A stretch of DNA of 64,000 nucleotides, from the NCBI RefSeq assembly GCF_913055755.1, contig NZ_CAJXKH010000001.1, positions 1-64,000 on the forward strand, in the 5' to 3' direction. This DNA comes from an uncultured Microbulbifer sp. (GTDB lineage Bacteria; Pseudomonadota; Gammaproteobacteria; Pseudomonadales; Cellvibrionaceae). A program made the position numbers and the translations under genes. Below, one piece after another: positions 56,330 to 64,000 of this stretch; position 1 is the first letter of the stretch; every line of letters starts with the position of its first letter. Below the pieces are notes generated by a model. The model made no database searches. It was not told where the DNA came from and saw only the letters and a program-made list of their open reading frames with translations.

Positions 56330-57325
56330 CTAGTTGATCGCTTTGATTTCTTCCAACAACGCACCCACCTCGGTGCCCTGATAGCTGTCGTGCAGGGGCT
56401 TTACAGCATCGATAAACGGCTGCTTGTCCGGGTAGATCACCTCCACACCTGCAGCCTTGACCGCAGCCAGGGATTCCTCGGTGGATTCCTGCCACAACTT
56501 GCGCTGGTAGGCCACGGCCTCCTCGACCGCCTGCTGCAGCCATTCCTGCTGCTGCGGCTCCAGCTTGCTCCACACCTCGGTGCTGATCAGCAGCAGGTCC
56601 GGCACATAGGTGTGCTCGTCCAGGGTGTAGTACTTGGAGACTTCGTAGTGCTTGGAGAGATAGAAACTGGGCGGGTTGTTCTCGGCGCCGTTAACCACGC
56701 CCTGTTGCAGCGCGGTGTACAGCTCACCCCAGCTTACCGGCGTGGCGGCGCCGCCGAGGGTGTTGACCATTTTGATTGCGGTCTGGCTATTCTGTACGCG
56801 GATCTTCTGGCCGTTCAGGTCCTTCGGAGTCTGCACCGCAATATCGTTCATGTAGAAACTGCGGCTGCCGGCGTCCAGGTAACCCAGGCCGCGCAAGCGC
56901 GCGTCTTCACAGGCCACCAGTAACTCCTTGCCGATATCGCTCTGCAGTACTTTCCAGAAATGCTCGGAGTCACGGAATACGTAGGGAAGGTTGAAGACCT
57001 TCATTTCCGGCACGAAGCCCTCCATGGGACTGGCGGAAACCTTGGTCATGGCCAGGCTGCCAATCTGCAGCAGCTCGATCAGTTCGCGCTCGCTGCCCAG
57101 CTGGCCGCCGGAATAGATATCGATACGCATGGAATCACCGGACAGCTCCCGCAGGCGCTTGTCCATAAATACCATGGCACGGTGCACGGAGTGCTGCTGG
57201 TCCAGGGTATGGGCCAGCTTCAGGGCCACCTGTGACTCTTTGAAGCCGCAACTGGCGAGTATCAGGGTGGTTCCAGCCAGCGCTGTCGCCAGCAGACGGC
57301 GGAGGGACCGTGTCATTATCATCAT
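56330..57325 (-). CDS. dctP: TRAP transporter substrate-binding protein (DctP type)
   Basis: A 331-residue periplasmic solute receptor. The start at 57325 (MMIMTRSLRR) has CAGG five bases upstream and gives a signal peptide with lipobox-like LILASC, so it may be lipid-anchored. DctP features: LAHTLDQQHSVHRAMVFM, MRIDIYSGGQLGSERELIE, LRGLGYLDAGSRSFY and the substrate Arg region LNGQKIRVQNSQ, then NGAENNPPSF. These Arg and Asn residues bind a carboxylate, fitting a uronate ligand. kdgK is 247 bases upstream, a gap large enough for a separate promoter. Confidence 0.95.
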   Translation of the reverse strand: MMIMTRSLRRLLATALAGTTLILASCGFKESQVALKLAHTLDQQHSVHRAMVFMDKRLRELSGDSMRIDIYSGGQLGSERELIELLQIGSLAMTKVSASPMEGFVPEMKVFNLPYVFRDSEHFWKVLQSDIGKELLVACEDARLRGLGYLDAGSRSFYMNDIAVQTPKDLNGQKIRVQNSQTAIKMVNTLGGAATPVSWGELYTALQQGVVNGAENNPPSFYLSKHYEVSKYYTLDEHTYVPDLLLISTEVWSKLEPQQQEWLQQAVEEAVAYQRKLWQESTEESLAAVKAAGVEVIYPDKQPFIDAVKPLHDSYQGTEVGALLEEIKAIN

Positions 57326-57572
57326 CGTTACCTGCGGTTTATTTTTTTCGGCTACAGGTTCTCTGGTAGTTACCGCGAACTTGCGGCAACAATCCGTCAC
57401 CTCGGGCAACGGCAGACCAAACTGGTCAGGCCATTGTAGCGAGCGCAGTCAGGAGGTGCAACGCACCTGCCCGGGATATATCCGCTGTGGCCCGGGCGCG
57501 GGCCAGGCGGATGTGAAATATAACGCCAAATCGCACACTTTTTAACCATGAATGTGCGCAATTCGCGCCCGC

Positions 57573-58544
57573 TCAGCAGGCCTCCGCCGCGGGCGTTGCC
57601 GCCCCGAGGAATTCCGCACGGGGGATAATGGCGCCGCGATGGCCGATCACCCGCGCCGCACAGCGGTTGCCCGCAGCAATGGACCGCTCCGGAGTAGCGC
57701 CCTGCAAGCGCGCCCCCAGGTAGCCCGCATTAAACGAATCGCCGGCGCCCGTGGTATCCACCACGCTCGCAACCGGCGGCACCTCGAGGGCGGTCAATTC
57801 ACCGTCAAACTGCAGCAATACCGGCTCTGCACCGCGCTTGATCACCAGCTCGGAGACCCCGAATCCGGTATTGCGCTTGATACAGCTACCGGGACGGCGG
57901 TCGCCCCACAGTGCCTGCTCGTCCTCGAAGGTCAGCAGCGCCATATCGGTCTGCCGCAGGAATTCCGCCACCGCATCCCGCGCCGCTTCCGGCGATGCCC
58001 ACAGGCGCGGACGATAGTTGCTGTCAAAGGCCACACGACCACCATCGGCACGATATTCCTCCAGGAAGGCGAGCAGCTCGGCACGGGCCTGCGGGCTCAT
58101 GATCGCGAGTGTGATGCCGGAAAGGTACAGGCAATCCATCTGCCGCAGATGCGCCTTGAGCGCCTCGCGACGGGCAGTATCGGCAAACAGCTCGCGCGCC
58201 GGGGCCTCGCCGCGCCAGTAGGTAAAGTAGCGCTCGCCATCGGGGGTATTCTGGATCATGTAAAGGCCGGGGCAGCGCCCGGGCAGACGCGCGATGGCGC
58301 CGGTATCGATACTCTCGCCGGCGAGAATAGTGAGCACTTCCTCACTGTAGGGGTCATCCCCCAGCAGGGTGACATAGCTGACATCGACCCCGTGACGGGC
58401 CACGTACACCGCGGTGTTGTAGGTATCCCCGGCGTAGGACTGGGCCAACAACGGCTTGCCCTGCTGCCCTCCAGCCCGGCCTGACTGGCCCGCGGCCTGC
58501 GGCGCCAGCTCCACCATTACCTCACCCAAAGCTGCCAGCTTCAC
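57573..58544 (-). CDS. kdgK: 2-keto-3-deoxygluconate kinase
   Basis: A 323-residue PfkB-family kinase that phosphorylates 2-keto-3-deoxygluconate to KDPG, the point where both the saturated and unsaturated uronate routes meet. The GTG start at 58544 (encoding MKLAALGEVMVELAP) has GGGAG six bases upstream. PfkB motifs are GGQQGKPLLAQSYAGDTYNTAVY near residue 30 and DTTGAGDSFNAGYLGARLQG near 270, with the catalytic Asp in GAGD. YRPRLWASPEAARD is typical of KdgK. It is divergent from uxaC across a 467-base regulatory gap and lies upstream of the TRAP genes. Confidence 0.93.
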   Translation of the reverse strand: MKLAALGEVMVELAPQAAGQSGRAGGQQGKPLLAQSYAGDTYNTAVYVARHGVDVSYVTLLGDDPYSEEVLTILAGESIDTGAIARLPGRCPGLYMIQNTPDGERYFTYWRGEAPARELFADTARREALKAHLRQMDCLYLSGITLAIMSPQARAELLAFLEEYRADGGRVAFDSNYRPRLWASPEAARDAVAEFLRQTDMALLTFEDEQALWGDRRPGSCIKRNTGFGVSELVIKRGAEPVLLQFDGELTALEVPPVASVVDTTGAGDSFNAGYLGARLQGATPERSIAAGNRCAARVIGHRGAIIPRAEFLGAATPAAEAC

Positions 58545-59011
58545 TCGACTCTCCCAATCGTTATTAAGTTGCGGTCTAATAGTCATTATTACCATTTGGC
58601 GGGCATCAAAGCCACGGGGACGTACCGGGACACACCCACCAGGCGCTTACGCTAACATTTGCGCAAATGCCTTACCAGAATAGTTGACTGGTATAACCAA
58701 TTTTTGGCAACATGGCAACAACCGGTGCAGATACCCGAATTTTTTCTGCACAGCGGTTTTCTCCATCGCCTGGCGCTCCCGGCGCAGTGGGACTGGTTTG
58801 GGCCCCTCGCCTTCTTTTAAGCGCATGCCGCCCGCTCCCGTTACAGTTTTTGCTGAACGGAGAGCCGGGCTTTTTCTTTGCGTGGCTTTCCCGCGACACC
58901 CACGCTCGTAACGTCCTAGTTAGTGGCGATGGCGATAGCACACAACAATAAGCGGAGCCGGCGCTTGCCCCCGACTCCAGATGGCAAACACGAAACCTGG
59001 AAGCCCCCAAC
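58545..59011. promoter_or_regulatory. Divergent regulatory region between kdgK and uxaC
   Basis: About 470 bases with no credible gene. It contains the perfect palindrome CATTTGCGCAAATG at 58656-58669 and, 20 bases on, CTGGTATAACCAA at 58688-58700. The TGGTATAAC string recurs upstream of the double-PL1 gene, and a looser CTGGTnnnnCCA form occurs upstream of dctP (57422-57433). These are candidate binding sites for a uronate-responsive regulator, or in part an extended -10. The stretch 58720-58990 shows nothing recognisable. Confidence 0.5.
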
Positions 59012-60427
59012 ATGACACGTCCTCTTATCCTGCATCCCGACCGCCTGTTTCCGGCCGACAAGGTAAGCCGGGATATCGCACGCAAGCTCTACGAGAGCGT
59101 GAAGGATTTGCCGATCATCAGCCCCCACGGCCACACGGATCCGTCCTGGTTTGCCGAGAACAAGCCGTTCGGCAACCCGGCCAATCTGCTGATCCGCCCG
59201 GACCACTATGTGTTCCGCATGCTCTACTCCCAGGGCATTCCGCTGGAGAGCCTGGGTATCCGCACCCAGGACGGTTCCGAAGTTGAGCAGGATCCGCGCA
59301 AGATCTGGCAGCTACTGGCGGACAATTACCACCTGTTCCGCGGCACCCCGTCGCGCACCTGGCTGGATACCGTATTCCACGATGTGTTCGAGCTGGACGT
59401 ACAGCTGAGCTCCGAGACCGCGGACCTCTACTACGAGCGTATCGACAGCTACCTGCGCCAGCCGGAGTTCCTGCCGCGCGCGCTGTTCGAGCGTTTCAAT
59501 ATCGAGGTGATCGCAACCACCGAATCCCCGCTGGACGACCTGCGTCACCACCAGAAGATTCTGGACAGCGGCTGGAAGGGCCGGGTGATTACCGCCTTCC
59601 GCCCGGACCCGGTGCTGGACCCGGACTTCGAGGGCTTTACCGATAACCTGGCACAGCTGGCGGAAATCACCGGCGAGGATACTTCCACCTGGTCCGGCTA
59701 CCTGGCGGCGCTGCGCAACCGTCGCGAATTCTTCAAGCAGATGGGTGCGACCTCTACCGACCACGGCCACCCCACCGCGACCACCGCGAACCTGTCTGCG
59801 GCGGAAGCGGAGGCGCTGTTCCTGAAGGTGAGCGCAGGGAATTGCAGCGCGGAGGATGCGGAGCTGTTCCGCGGTCAGATGCTGACCGAGATGGCGCGTA
59901 TGAGCATCGAGGACGGTCTGGTGATGCAGATTCACCCGGGCTCATTCCGCAACCACAACAAGGTGGTGTTCGAGCGCTTTGGTCGCGACAAGGGCTGTGA
60001 CATTCCGTCCCAGACCGATTACGTGCACGCGCTGCAGCCACTGCTGGAAGCCGTTGGCAACGAGCCGAACCTGAGCATCATCCTGTTCACCCTGGACGAG
60101 ACCAGCTACAGCCGTGAGCTGGCGCCGCTGGCAGGCCACTACCCGGCGCTGAAGCTGGGCCCGAGCTGGTGGTTCCACGACAGCCCGGAAGGCATGCGCC
60201 GTTTCCGCGAGCAGGTGACCGAGACCGCCGGTTTCTACAATACCGTCGGCTTCAACGACGACACCCGTGCCTTCCTGTCCATCCCCGCCCGTCACGATGT
60301 GGCGCGCCGCATGGACTGTGTATGGCTGGCGCAGCTGGTCAGCGACCACCGCCTGCAGGAAGACGAGGCCTTCGACCTGGCCGCGGACCTCGCCTACAAC
60401 CTGGCGAAGAAAGCCTACAAGCTTTGA
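59012..60427 (+). CDS. uxaC: Uronate isomerase
   Basis: A 471-residue glucuronate/galacturonate isomerase of the amidohydrolase superfamily, converting D-galacturonate to tagaturonate and D-glucuronate to fructuronate in the cytoplasm. Visible features: LPIISPHGHTDPSWFAENKP with the metal-binding histidines, HLFRGTPSRTWLDTVF, TTESPLDDLRHHQ, HPGSFRNHN and GPSWWFHDSPEGMRRFREQ near the C-terminus, with the conserved Asp in FNDDTRAFLSIPARHD. The length equals that of E. coli UxaC. It is followed after 13 bases by the reductase gene, so both should be co-transcribed. Confidence 0.97.
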   Translation: MTRPLILHPDRLFPADKVSRDIARKLYESVKDLPIISPHGHTDPSWFAENKPFGNPANLLIRPDHYVFRMLYSQGIPLESLGIRTQDGSEVEQDPRKIWQLLADNYHLFRGTPSRTWLDTVFHDVFELDVQLSSETADLYYERIDSYLRQPEFLPRALFERFNIEVIATTESPLDDLRHHQKILDSGWKGRVITAFRPDPVLDPDFEGFTDNLAQLAEITGEDTSTWSGYLAALRNRREFFKQMGATSTDHGHPTATTANLSAAEAEALFLKVSAGNCSAEDAELFRGQMLTEMARMSIEDGLVMQIHPGSFRNHNKVVFERFGRDKGCDIPSQTDYVHALQPLLEAVGNEPNLSIILFTLDETSYSRELAPLAGHYPALKLGPSWWFHDSPEGMRRFREQVTETAGFYNTVGFNDDTRAFLSIPARHDVARRMDCVWLAQLVSDHRLQEDEAFDLAADLAYNLAKKAYKL

Positions 60428-60440
60428 TAGGTAGAGAGAA

Positions 60441-61943
60441 ATGAGCCAACAAAGACTCAATAACGAAATCCTTGAGAACCTCCCCGCGGAGGTGATCAAG
60501 CCGGCCTACGACCGCAACGAGGTCACTACCGGCATCGTGCACCTGGGCATCGGCGCCTTTCATCGCGCGCACCAGGCGTGGTACACGGAAAATCGCATTG
60601 CCGCTGGTGAGAAAGACTGGGGTATCGTCGGCGCTAGCCTGCGCTCCGCCGGTGTGCGCGATCAGCTGGTTCCGCAGAACGGCCTTTATTCTGTGGTAGA
60701 GAAATCCAATGCGGGCACCAAGGTGCAGATCATCGGTGCGGTGAGCGATGTGTTTGTGGGCCCGGAAAGCCCACAACAATTACTCGAGTTGCTGGCCCAG
60801 GAAAGCGTGCGTATTGTTTCCCTGACCATCACCGAGAAGGGTTACTGTCACGATCCGGCCAGCGGCAACCTGAATCCGCAGCATCCGGATGTGGTGCACG
60901 ATCTGGCCAATCCGCAGACTCCTAAATCTGCATTGGGCTATATCGTCGGTGCACTGGCGCTGCGCAAGGAGCGCGGTCTGCCGGGCTTTACCGTGCTGTC
61001 CTGCGACAACCTGCCGTCCAACGGCAAACTGTTGGGCAAGGTATTGTCCCAGTATGCGGCGCAGGTCGACGCCCAGGGAGAAAACCAAGGGCTGGCGGCG
61101 TGGATTGCCGAGAACACCACTACCCCGGCCACCATGGTGGACCGTATTGTACCGGCCACAACCGATGCGGACCGCGAGGAGCTGGAGGCGATTCTGGGCT
61201 GCCGCGACGAGGCGGCGGTGATGGCGGAGCCCTTCTCACAGTGGGTGGTGGAAGATAATTTCCTGCGCGGTCGTCCGGAGTGGGACAAGGCCGGCGCGAC
61301 CTTTGTGGACGATGTGGAAGTCTACGAGCTGATCAAGCTGCGCCTGCTGAATGGCAGCCATTCCATGCTGGCCTACAGCGGCTATCTCGCCGGTTGCGAG
61401 ACAGTGGCAGACGTGATGGCGGTACCGGCGTTCAACAAGCTGGCACTGCATTTCATGCAAACCGAGGCCACCACCTCCATCGATGTGCCGGCGGACTTCG
61501 ACATTGCCGCCTACCAGGCGGAACTGATCGAGCGTTTCGAGAACCGAGCCCTGCGCCACCGCACCTGGCAGATCGCCATGGACGGTTCGCAGAAGATTCC
61601 CCAGCGCTGGCTGGGCACCCTGCGCCATCAGCTGGCAAACGAGGGCCCTATCGAGGTCCTGAGTTTTGCCCTGGCGAACTGGATTCGCTACGTATCCGCG
61701 GTAGATGAAAAAGGCGAGGCTATCGAGGTATCCGATCCGCTGGCAGCGGAATTGAAGGCGCTGTGCGACCAGCACCAGTCCGAGGGCCCGCAGGCGCTGA
61801 CAGCGGCGTTCCTGGCCTTTACCCCGGTATTTGGTGACGACCTGCGCAACAGCGAGCGCCTGCAGCAGGCAGTCGCCGGCTGGCTGGATAAGCTGCAGGC
61901 GGAAGGCACCCAGGCCTGTGTCGAGAAGTATTTTTCGATTTAA
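60441..61943 (+). CDS. uxuB: Fructuronate (or tagaturonate) reductase, UxuB type
   Basis: A 500-residue NAD-dependent polyol dehydrogenase of the mannitol dehydrogenase family. It resembles UxuB along its length: IVHLGIGAFHRAHQA, LTITEKGYCHDPASG, ENTTTPATMVDRIVPATT, PFSQWVVEDNF, then KLRLLNGSHSMLAY with the catalytic Lys-Asn-His, and HRTWQIAMDGSQKIPQR. UxuB reduces fructuronate to mannonate. In a pectin locus next to uxaC it could also, or instead, reduce tagaturonate to altronate, as UxaB does. A purine-rich AGGTAGAGAGAA precedes the ATG. The dehydratase for the next step is not in the window. A terminator follows. Confidence 0.9.
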   Translation: MSQQRLNNEILENLPAEVIKPAYDRNEVTTGIVHLGIGAFHRAHQAWYTENRIAAGEKDWGIVGASLRSAGVRDQLVPQNGLYSVVEKSNAGTKVQIIGAVSDVFVGPESPQQLLELLAQESVRIVSLTITEKGYCHDPASGNLNPQHPDVVHDLANPQTPKSALGYIVGALALRKERGLPGFTVLSCDNLPSNGKLLGKVLSQYAAQVDAQGENQGLAAWIAENTTTPATMVDRIVPATTDADREELEAILGCRDEAAVMAEPFSQWVVEDNFLRGRPEWDKAGATFVDDVEVYELIKLRLLNGSHSMLAYSGYLAGCETVADVMAVPAFNKLALHFMQTEATTSIDVPADFDIAAYQAELIERFENRALRHRTWQIAMDGSQKIPQRWLGTLRHQLANEGPIEVLSFALANWIRYVSAVDEKGEAIEVSDPLAAELKALCDQHQSEGPQALTAAFLAFTPVFGDDLRNSERLQQAVAGWLDKLQAEGTQACVEKYFSI

Positions 61944-62032
61944 GGCCAGCAGCCAGTACTTATACGTGTTTTTTTGCAATTAAGCCCTCTTCCAGGCTTT
62001 AAGTTTCCAACTCCCTTGGAAACCCATCCTTT

Positions 62033-62063
62033 GGCCCGCGGCACATCACCGCGGGCCTTTTTT
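62033..62063 (+). terminator. Terminator after uxuB
   Basis: Nine-base perfect arms GGCCCGCGG/CCGCGGGCC with a seven-base loop and six T residues, 90 bases past the uxuB stop. Confidence 0.9.
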
Positions 62064-62082
62064 GTATATAAAGCACATACAC

Positions 62083-62105
62083 AAAAAAGCCGGGCAGTGC
62101 CCGGC
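62083..62105 (-). terminator. Terminator after kduD
   Basis: GCCGGGC/GCCCGGC stem with a three-base loop, followed by six U in the leftward direction, 36 bases past the kduD stop. With the rightward terminator at 62033 it forms a back-to-back pair between convergent genes. Confidence 0.88.
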
Positions 62106-62140
62106 AATATGAAAATCAATACAAGGGAAATAACTGTGGA

Positions 62141-62932
62141 TTATTCGTTGGACGGCTTGCCAATAGTCGCGAGGATACCGCCGTCCACGTAAACGATCTG
62201 GCCATTGACGAAGTTACTCGCCTCACTGGAGAGGAATACCGCAGCGCCCTGCAGATCTTCCGGATTGCCCCAGCGTCCGGCCGGGGTACGGCCGATAATA
62301 AAATCGTTGAACGGGTGACCGTCGACGCGAATCGGCGCGGTCTGGCTGGTAGCGAAATAGCCCGGCCCGATACCGTTCACCTGAATATTGTGGCGCGCCC
62401 ACTCGGTGGCCATATTGCGGGTCAGCATTTTCAGGCCACCCTTCGCCGCCGCGTAGGCTGATACGGAATCCCGGCCCAGTTCGCTCATCATGGAACAGAT
62501 ATTGATGATCTTGCCGGCACCGCGCTCGATCATGCGCCTTACCACCGGACGGGTCATCACCATCACTCCGGTGAGATTGGTGTCCAGCACCTTGTTCCAC
62601 TCGGACAGCTCCATCTCCAGCAGCGGCACGCGGCGGATAATACCGGCATTGTTCACCAGCACATCGATCGGCCCCTGTTCCTGCTCGATCAGGCCAACCA
62701 TATCGTTCACTACCGGCTCTTCGGTGACGTTGAACAGGTAACCGTGGGCGTCGTAGCCTTTTTCCCGCAGCGCCGCCACGGCGCCGTCCAGCTTTTCCTG
62801 GGAAGAATGACCGGTGATTACCAGCTTCGCCCCGGCATTGCCCAGACCTTCCGCCATTGCCATACCGAGGCCGTGGGTGGCACCGGTTACCAGGGCAAGC
62901 TTTCCGGTCAGGTCAAAGAGTGATGTAGACAT
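62141..62932 (-). CDS. kduD: 2-deoxy-D-gluconate 3-dehydrogenase type SDR (KduD)
   Basis: A 263-residue classical short-chain dehydrogenase. It has the nucleotide motif VTGATHGLGMAM, the NNAG motif, the catalytic Ser in NICSMMS and YAAAK (Tyr-Lys). Length and context with kduI indicate KduD, which reduces 2,5-diketo-3-deoxygluconate to 2-keto-3-deoxygluconate with NAD(P)H. A gluconate 5-dehydrogenase has the same fold, so the name rests on the 21-base neighbourhood with kduI. It acts in the cytoplasm on the unsaturated monomers made by pectate lyases, and its product feeds KdgK. Confidence 0.9.
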   Translation of the reverse strand: MSTSLFDLTGKLALVTGATHGLGMAMAEGLGNAGAKLVITGHSSQEKLDGAVAALREKGYDAHGYLFNVTEEPVVNDMVGLIEQEQGPIDVLVNNAGIIRRVPLLEMELSEWNKVLDTNLTGVMVMTRPVVRRMIERGAGKIINICSMMSELGRDSVSAYAAAKGGLKMLTRNMATEWARHNIQVNGIGPGYFATSQTAPIRVDGHPFNDFIIGRTPAGRWGNPEDLQGAAVFLSSEASNFVNGQIVYVDGGILATIGKPSNE

Positions 62933-62953
62933 AGGTACTCCAGAAATTATTGA

Positions 62954-63796
62954 TCAGCGCAGCTCGGTGGGTTGCACCTTATCCATATCGTCGTAGTCGT
63001 GGTTCTCGCCAGCCATACCCCAAATAAAGGTGTAATTGCTGGTACCCACGCCGGAGTGCAGCGACCAGGTCGGGGAGATTACCGCCTGCTCGTTGTGCAT
63101 CCAGATAGTCCGCGTCTGCTGGGGCGGGCCCATAAAGTGACAAACTGCCTGCTCTTCCGGCAGATTGAAATACATATACACTTCCATGCGGCGACTGTGG
63201 GTATGGCACGGCATGGTGTTCCAGCAGCTGCCCGGGGCCAGTTCGGTCATACCCATCTGCAGCTGGCAGGTTTGCAGCACATCCTTCACCAGCAGCTTGC
63301 GCAGGGTACGCTTGTTACAGGTCTCGCTGGCACCCAGCTCGATCACCTGCGCATCCCCCTGACCTACTTTTTTGGTCGGGAACTCGCGGTGGGCCGGGGT
63401 GGAGAGAATGTAGAACTTTGCCGGCGATGCCTTCACGTTGCTGGAAAATTTCACTACCTCGGAACCGCGGCTCACATACAGCGATTCCTTGGTGCCGATC
63501 TCGTATACCGTGCCGTCAACCTCGACACAGCCTGCGCCACCGATATTGATAATGCCCAGCTCGCGGCGCTCCAGGAAATAATCGGACTTGAGCGCGTCCA
63601 CGGTTTCCAGTTTCACTTCTGCATCCACCGGCATCACCCCGCCGACAATCATGCGATCCACGTGGGTGTAGGTCAGGTTCACGGTATCCGCGGTGAACAG
63701 AGTCGGCACCAGAAACTCGTCCCGCAGGCGCTCGGTATCGTAATTCACATAGTCAGCCGGGTGGCTGGCGAAACGTTCTTCAAAAACAGTGGTCAT
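62954..63796 (-). CDS. kduI: 5-keto-4-deoxyuronate isomerase (KduI)
   Basis: A 280-residue cupin isomerase that converts 4-deoxy-L-threo-5-hexosulose uronate to 2,5-diketo-3-deoxygluconate, the first cytoplasmic step for unsaturated galacturonate. The zinc ligands are in NTMPCHTHSRRMEVYMYF (His, His, Glu), with a further His in SWSLHSGVGTSNYTFIWG. Other family stretches are RMIVGGVMPVD, RRELGIINIGGAG and LYVSRGSEVVKF. The length is normal for KduI (~278). kduD follows after 21 bases, so they form an operon read leftward. The start ATG at 63796 is 58 bases after a large inverted repeat. Confidence 0.97.
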   Translation of the reverse strand: MTTVFEERFASHPADYVNYDTERLRDEFLVPTLFTADTVNLTYTHVDRMIVGGVMPVDAEVKLETVDALKSDYFLERRELGIINIGGAGCVEVDGTVYEIGTKESLYVSRGSEVVKFSSNVKASPAKFYILSTPAHREFPTKKVGQGDAQVIELGASETCNKRTLRKLLVKDVLQTCQLQMGMTELAPGSCWNTMPCHTHSRRMEVYMYFNLPEEQAVCHFMGPPQQTRTIWMHNEQAVISPTWSLHSGVGTSNYTFIWGMAGENHDYDDMDKVQPTELR

Positions 63797-63851
63797 TTTC
63801 TTCCCCAGTTGTACATCAAGATTCCCGATAACCTCTGAGCTTGGCGGCTAA

Positions 63852-63965
63852 GGTTCTGATGACCGGGCCCCTTTTGCGAGACTATCGAAAAGAGGGACCT
63901 TTTCGACAAGCCCCCAGGGATGGGTTTAGGGCGTGTCTCGCAAAAGGGGCCCGGCCAGCAGAACC
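63852..63965. repeat. Large inverted repeat with nested hairpins upstream of kduI
   Basis: Arms 63852-63882 and 63935-63965 pair at 29 of 31 positions; the inner 20 bases (CCGGGCCCCTTTTGCGAGAC) are perfect. The 52-base interior has its own hairpin TCGAAAAG/CTTTTCGA (63885-63906) and a short CCC...GGG stem (63911-63924). No transposase or coding frame is inside. It may be a MITE-like or REP-like intergenic repeat, or a structured RNA in the kduI leader. Confidence 0.75.
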
Positions 63966-64000
63966 GCCACGGTGCAATTCAATAGCACCGGGAATCGTCT

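Overview
The window looks like a chromosomal segment of a marine, polysaccharide-degrading gammaproteobacterium of the Cellvibrionales kind, most probably Microbulbifer or a close relative. This is inferred from long polyserine linkers in secreted lyases, GlyGly-CTERM tails, a TonB-dependent receptor inside a polysaccharide locus, and moderately high GC. No ribosomal or other taxonomic marker is present. No tRNA, rRNA, CRISPR array, IS element or prophage was seen. | Layout: 1-1192 carries the N-terminal part of a type I restriction methyltransferase (HsdM) cut by the window edge. 1517-7108 holds small secreted or regulatory genes and a SWIM/SNF2 helicase. 7.3-11.4 kb encodes a beta-propeller hybrid sensor kinase and a LuxR-type response regulator. 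11.6-18.0 kb encodes two large secreted proteins with GlyGly-CTERM tails, one a subtilase. 18.1-22.1 kb has an LpxR-like outer-membrane deacylase, an alkylsulfatase and a coiled-coil lipoprotein, all on the minus strand. 22.7-27.8 kb is a xylose operon (transaldolase, xylulokinase, xylose isomerase) followed by a LacI-type regulator, with a near-perfect 24-bp LacI-type palindrome in front of the first gene. 27.9-30.3 kb has an FMN reductase, a pirin and a NYN-domain protein. | From 30.5 kb to the right end is a large pectin utilisation locus. Extracellular or surface enzymes are a GH95 glycosidase, a CE12 rhamnogalacturonan acetylesterase, PL10 and PL1 pectate lyases, a CE8 pectin methylesterase, a CE8-PL10 fusion and a protein with two PL1 domains. 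A TonB-dependent receptor would import oligomers across the outer membrane, and a TRAP transporter (DctP/Q/M) would carry sugar acids across the inner membrane. Cytoplasmic enzymes are KduI, KduD, UxaC, a UxuB-type reductase and KdgK. Together they demethylate, cleave and import pectin, then turn unsaturated and saturated uronates into 2-keto-3-deoxygluconate and its phosphate. The altronate or mannonate dehydratase and the KDPG aldolase are not in the window. | The most interesting points are: a roughly 170-residue accessory module shared by a PL1 lyase and an unassigned 852-residue lipoprotein; the fused lyases; a sensor kinase whose signal peptide can only be translated from a non-canonical start; an unlisted 33-codon two-cysteine peptide gene; and a 31-bp-arm inverted repeat at the right end.
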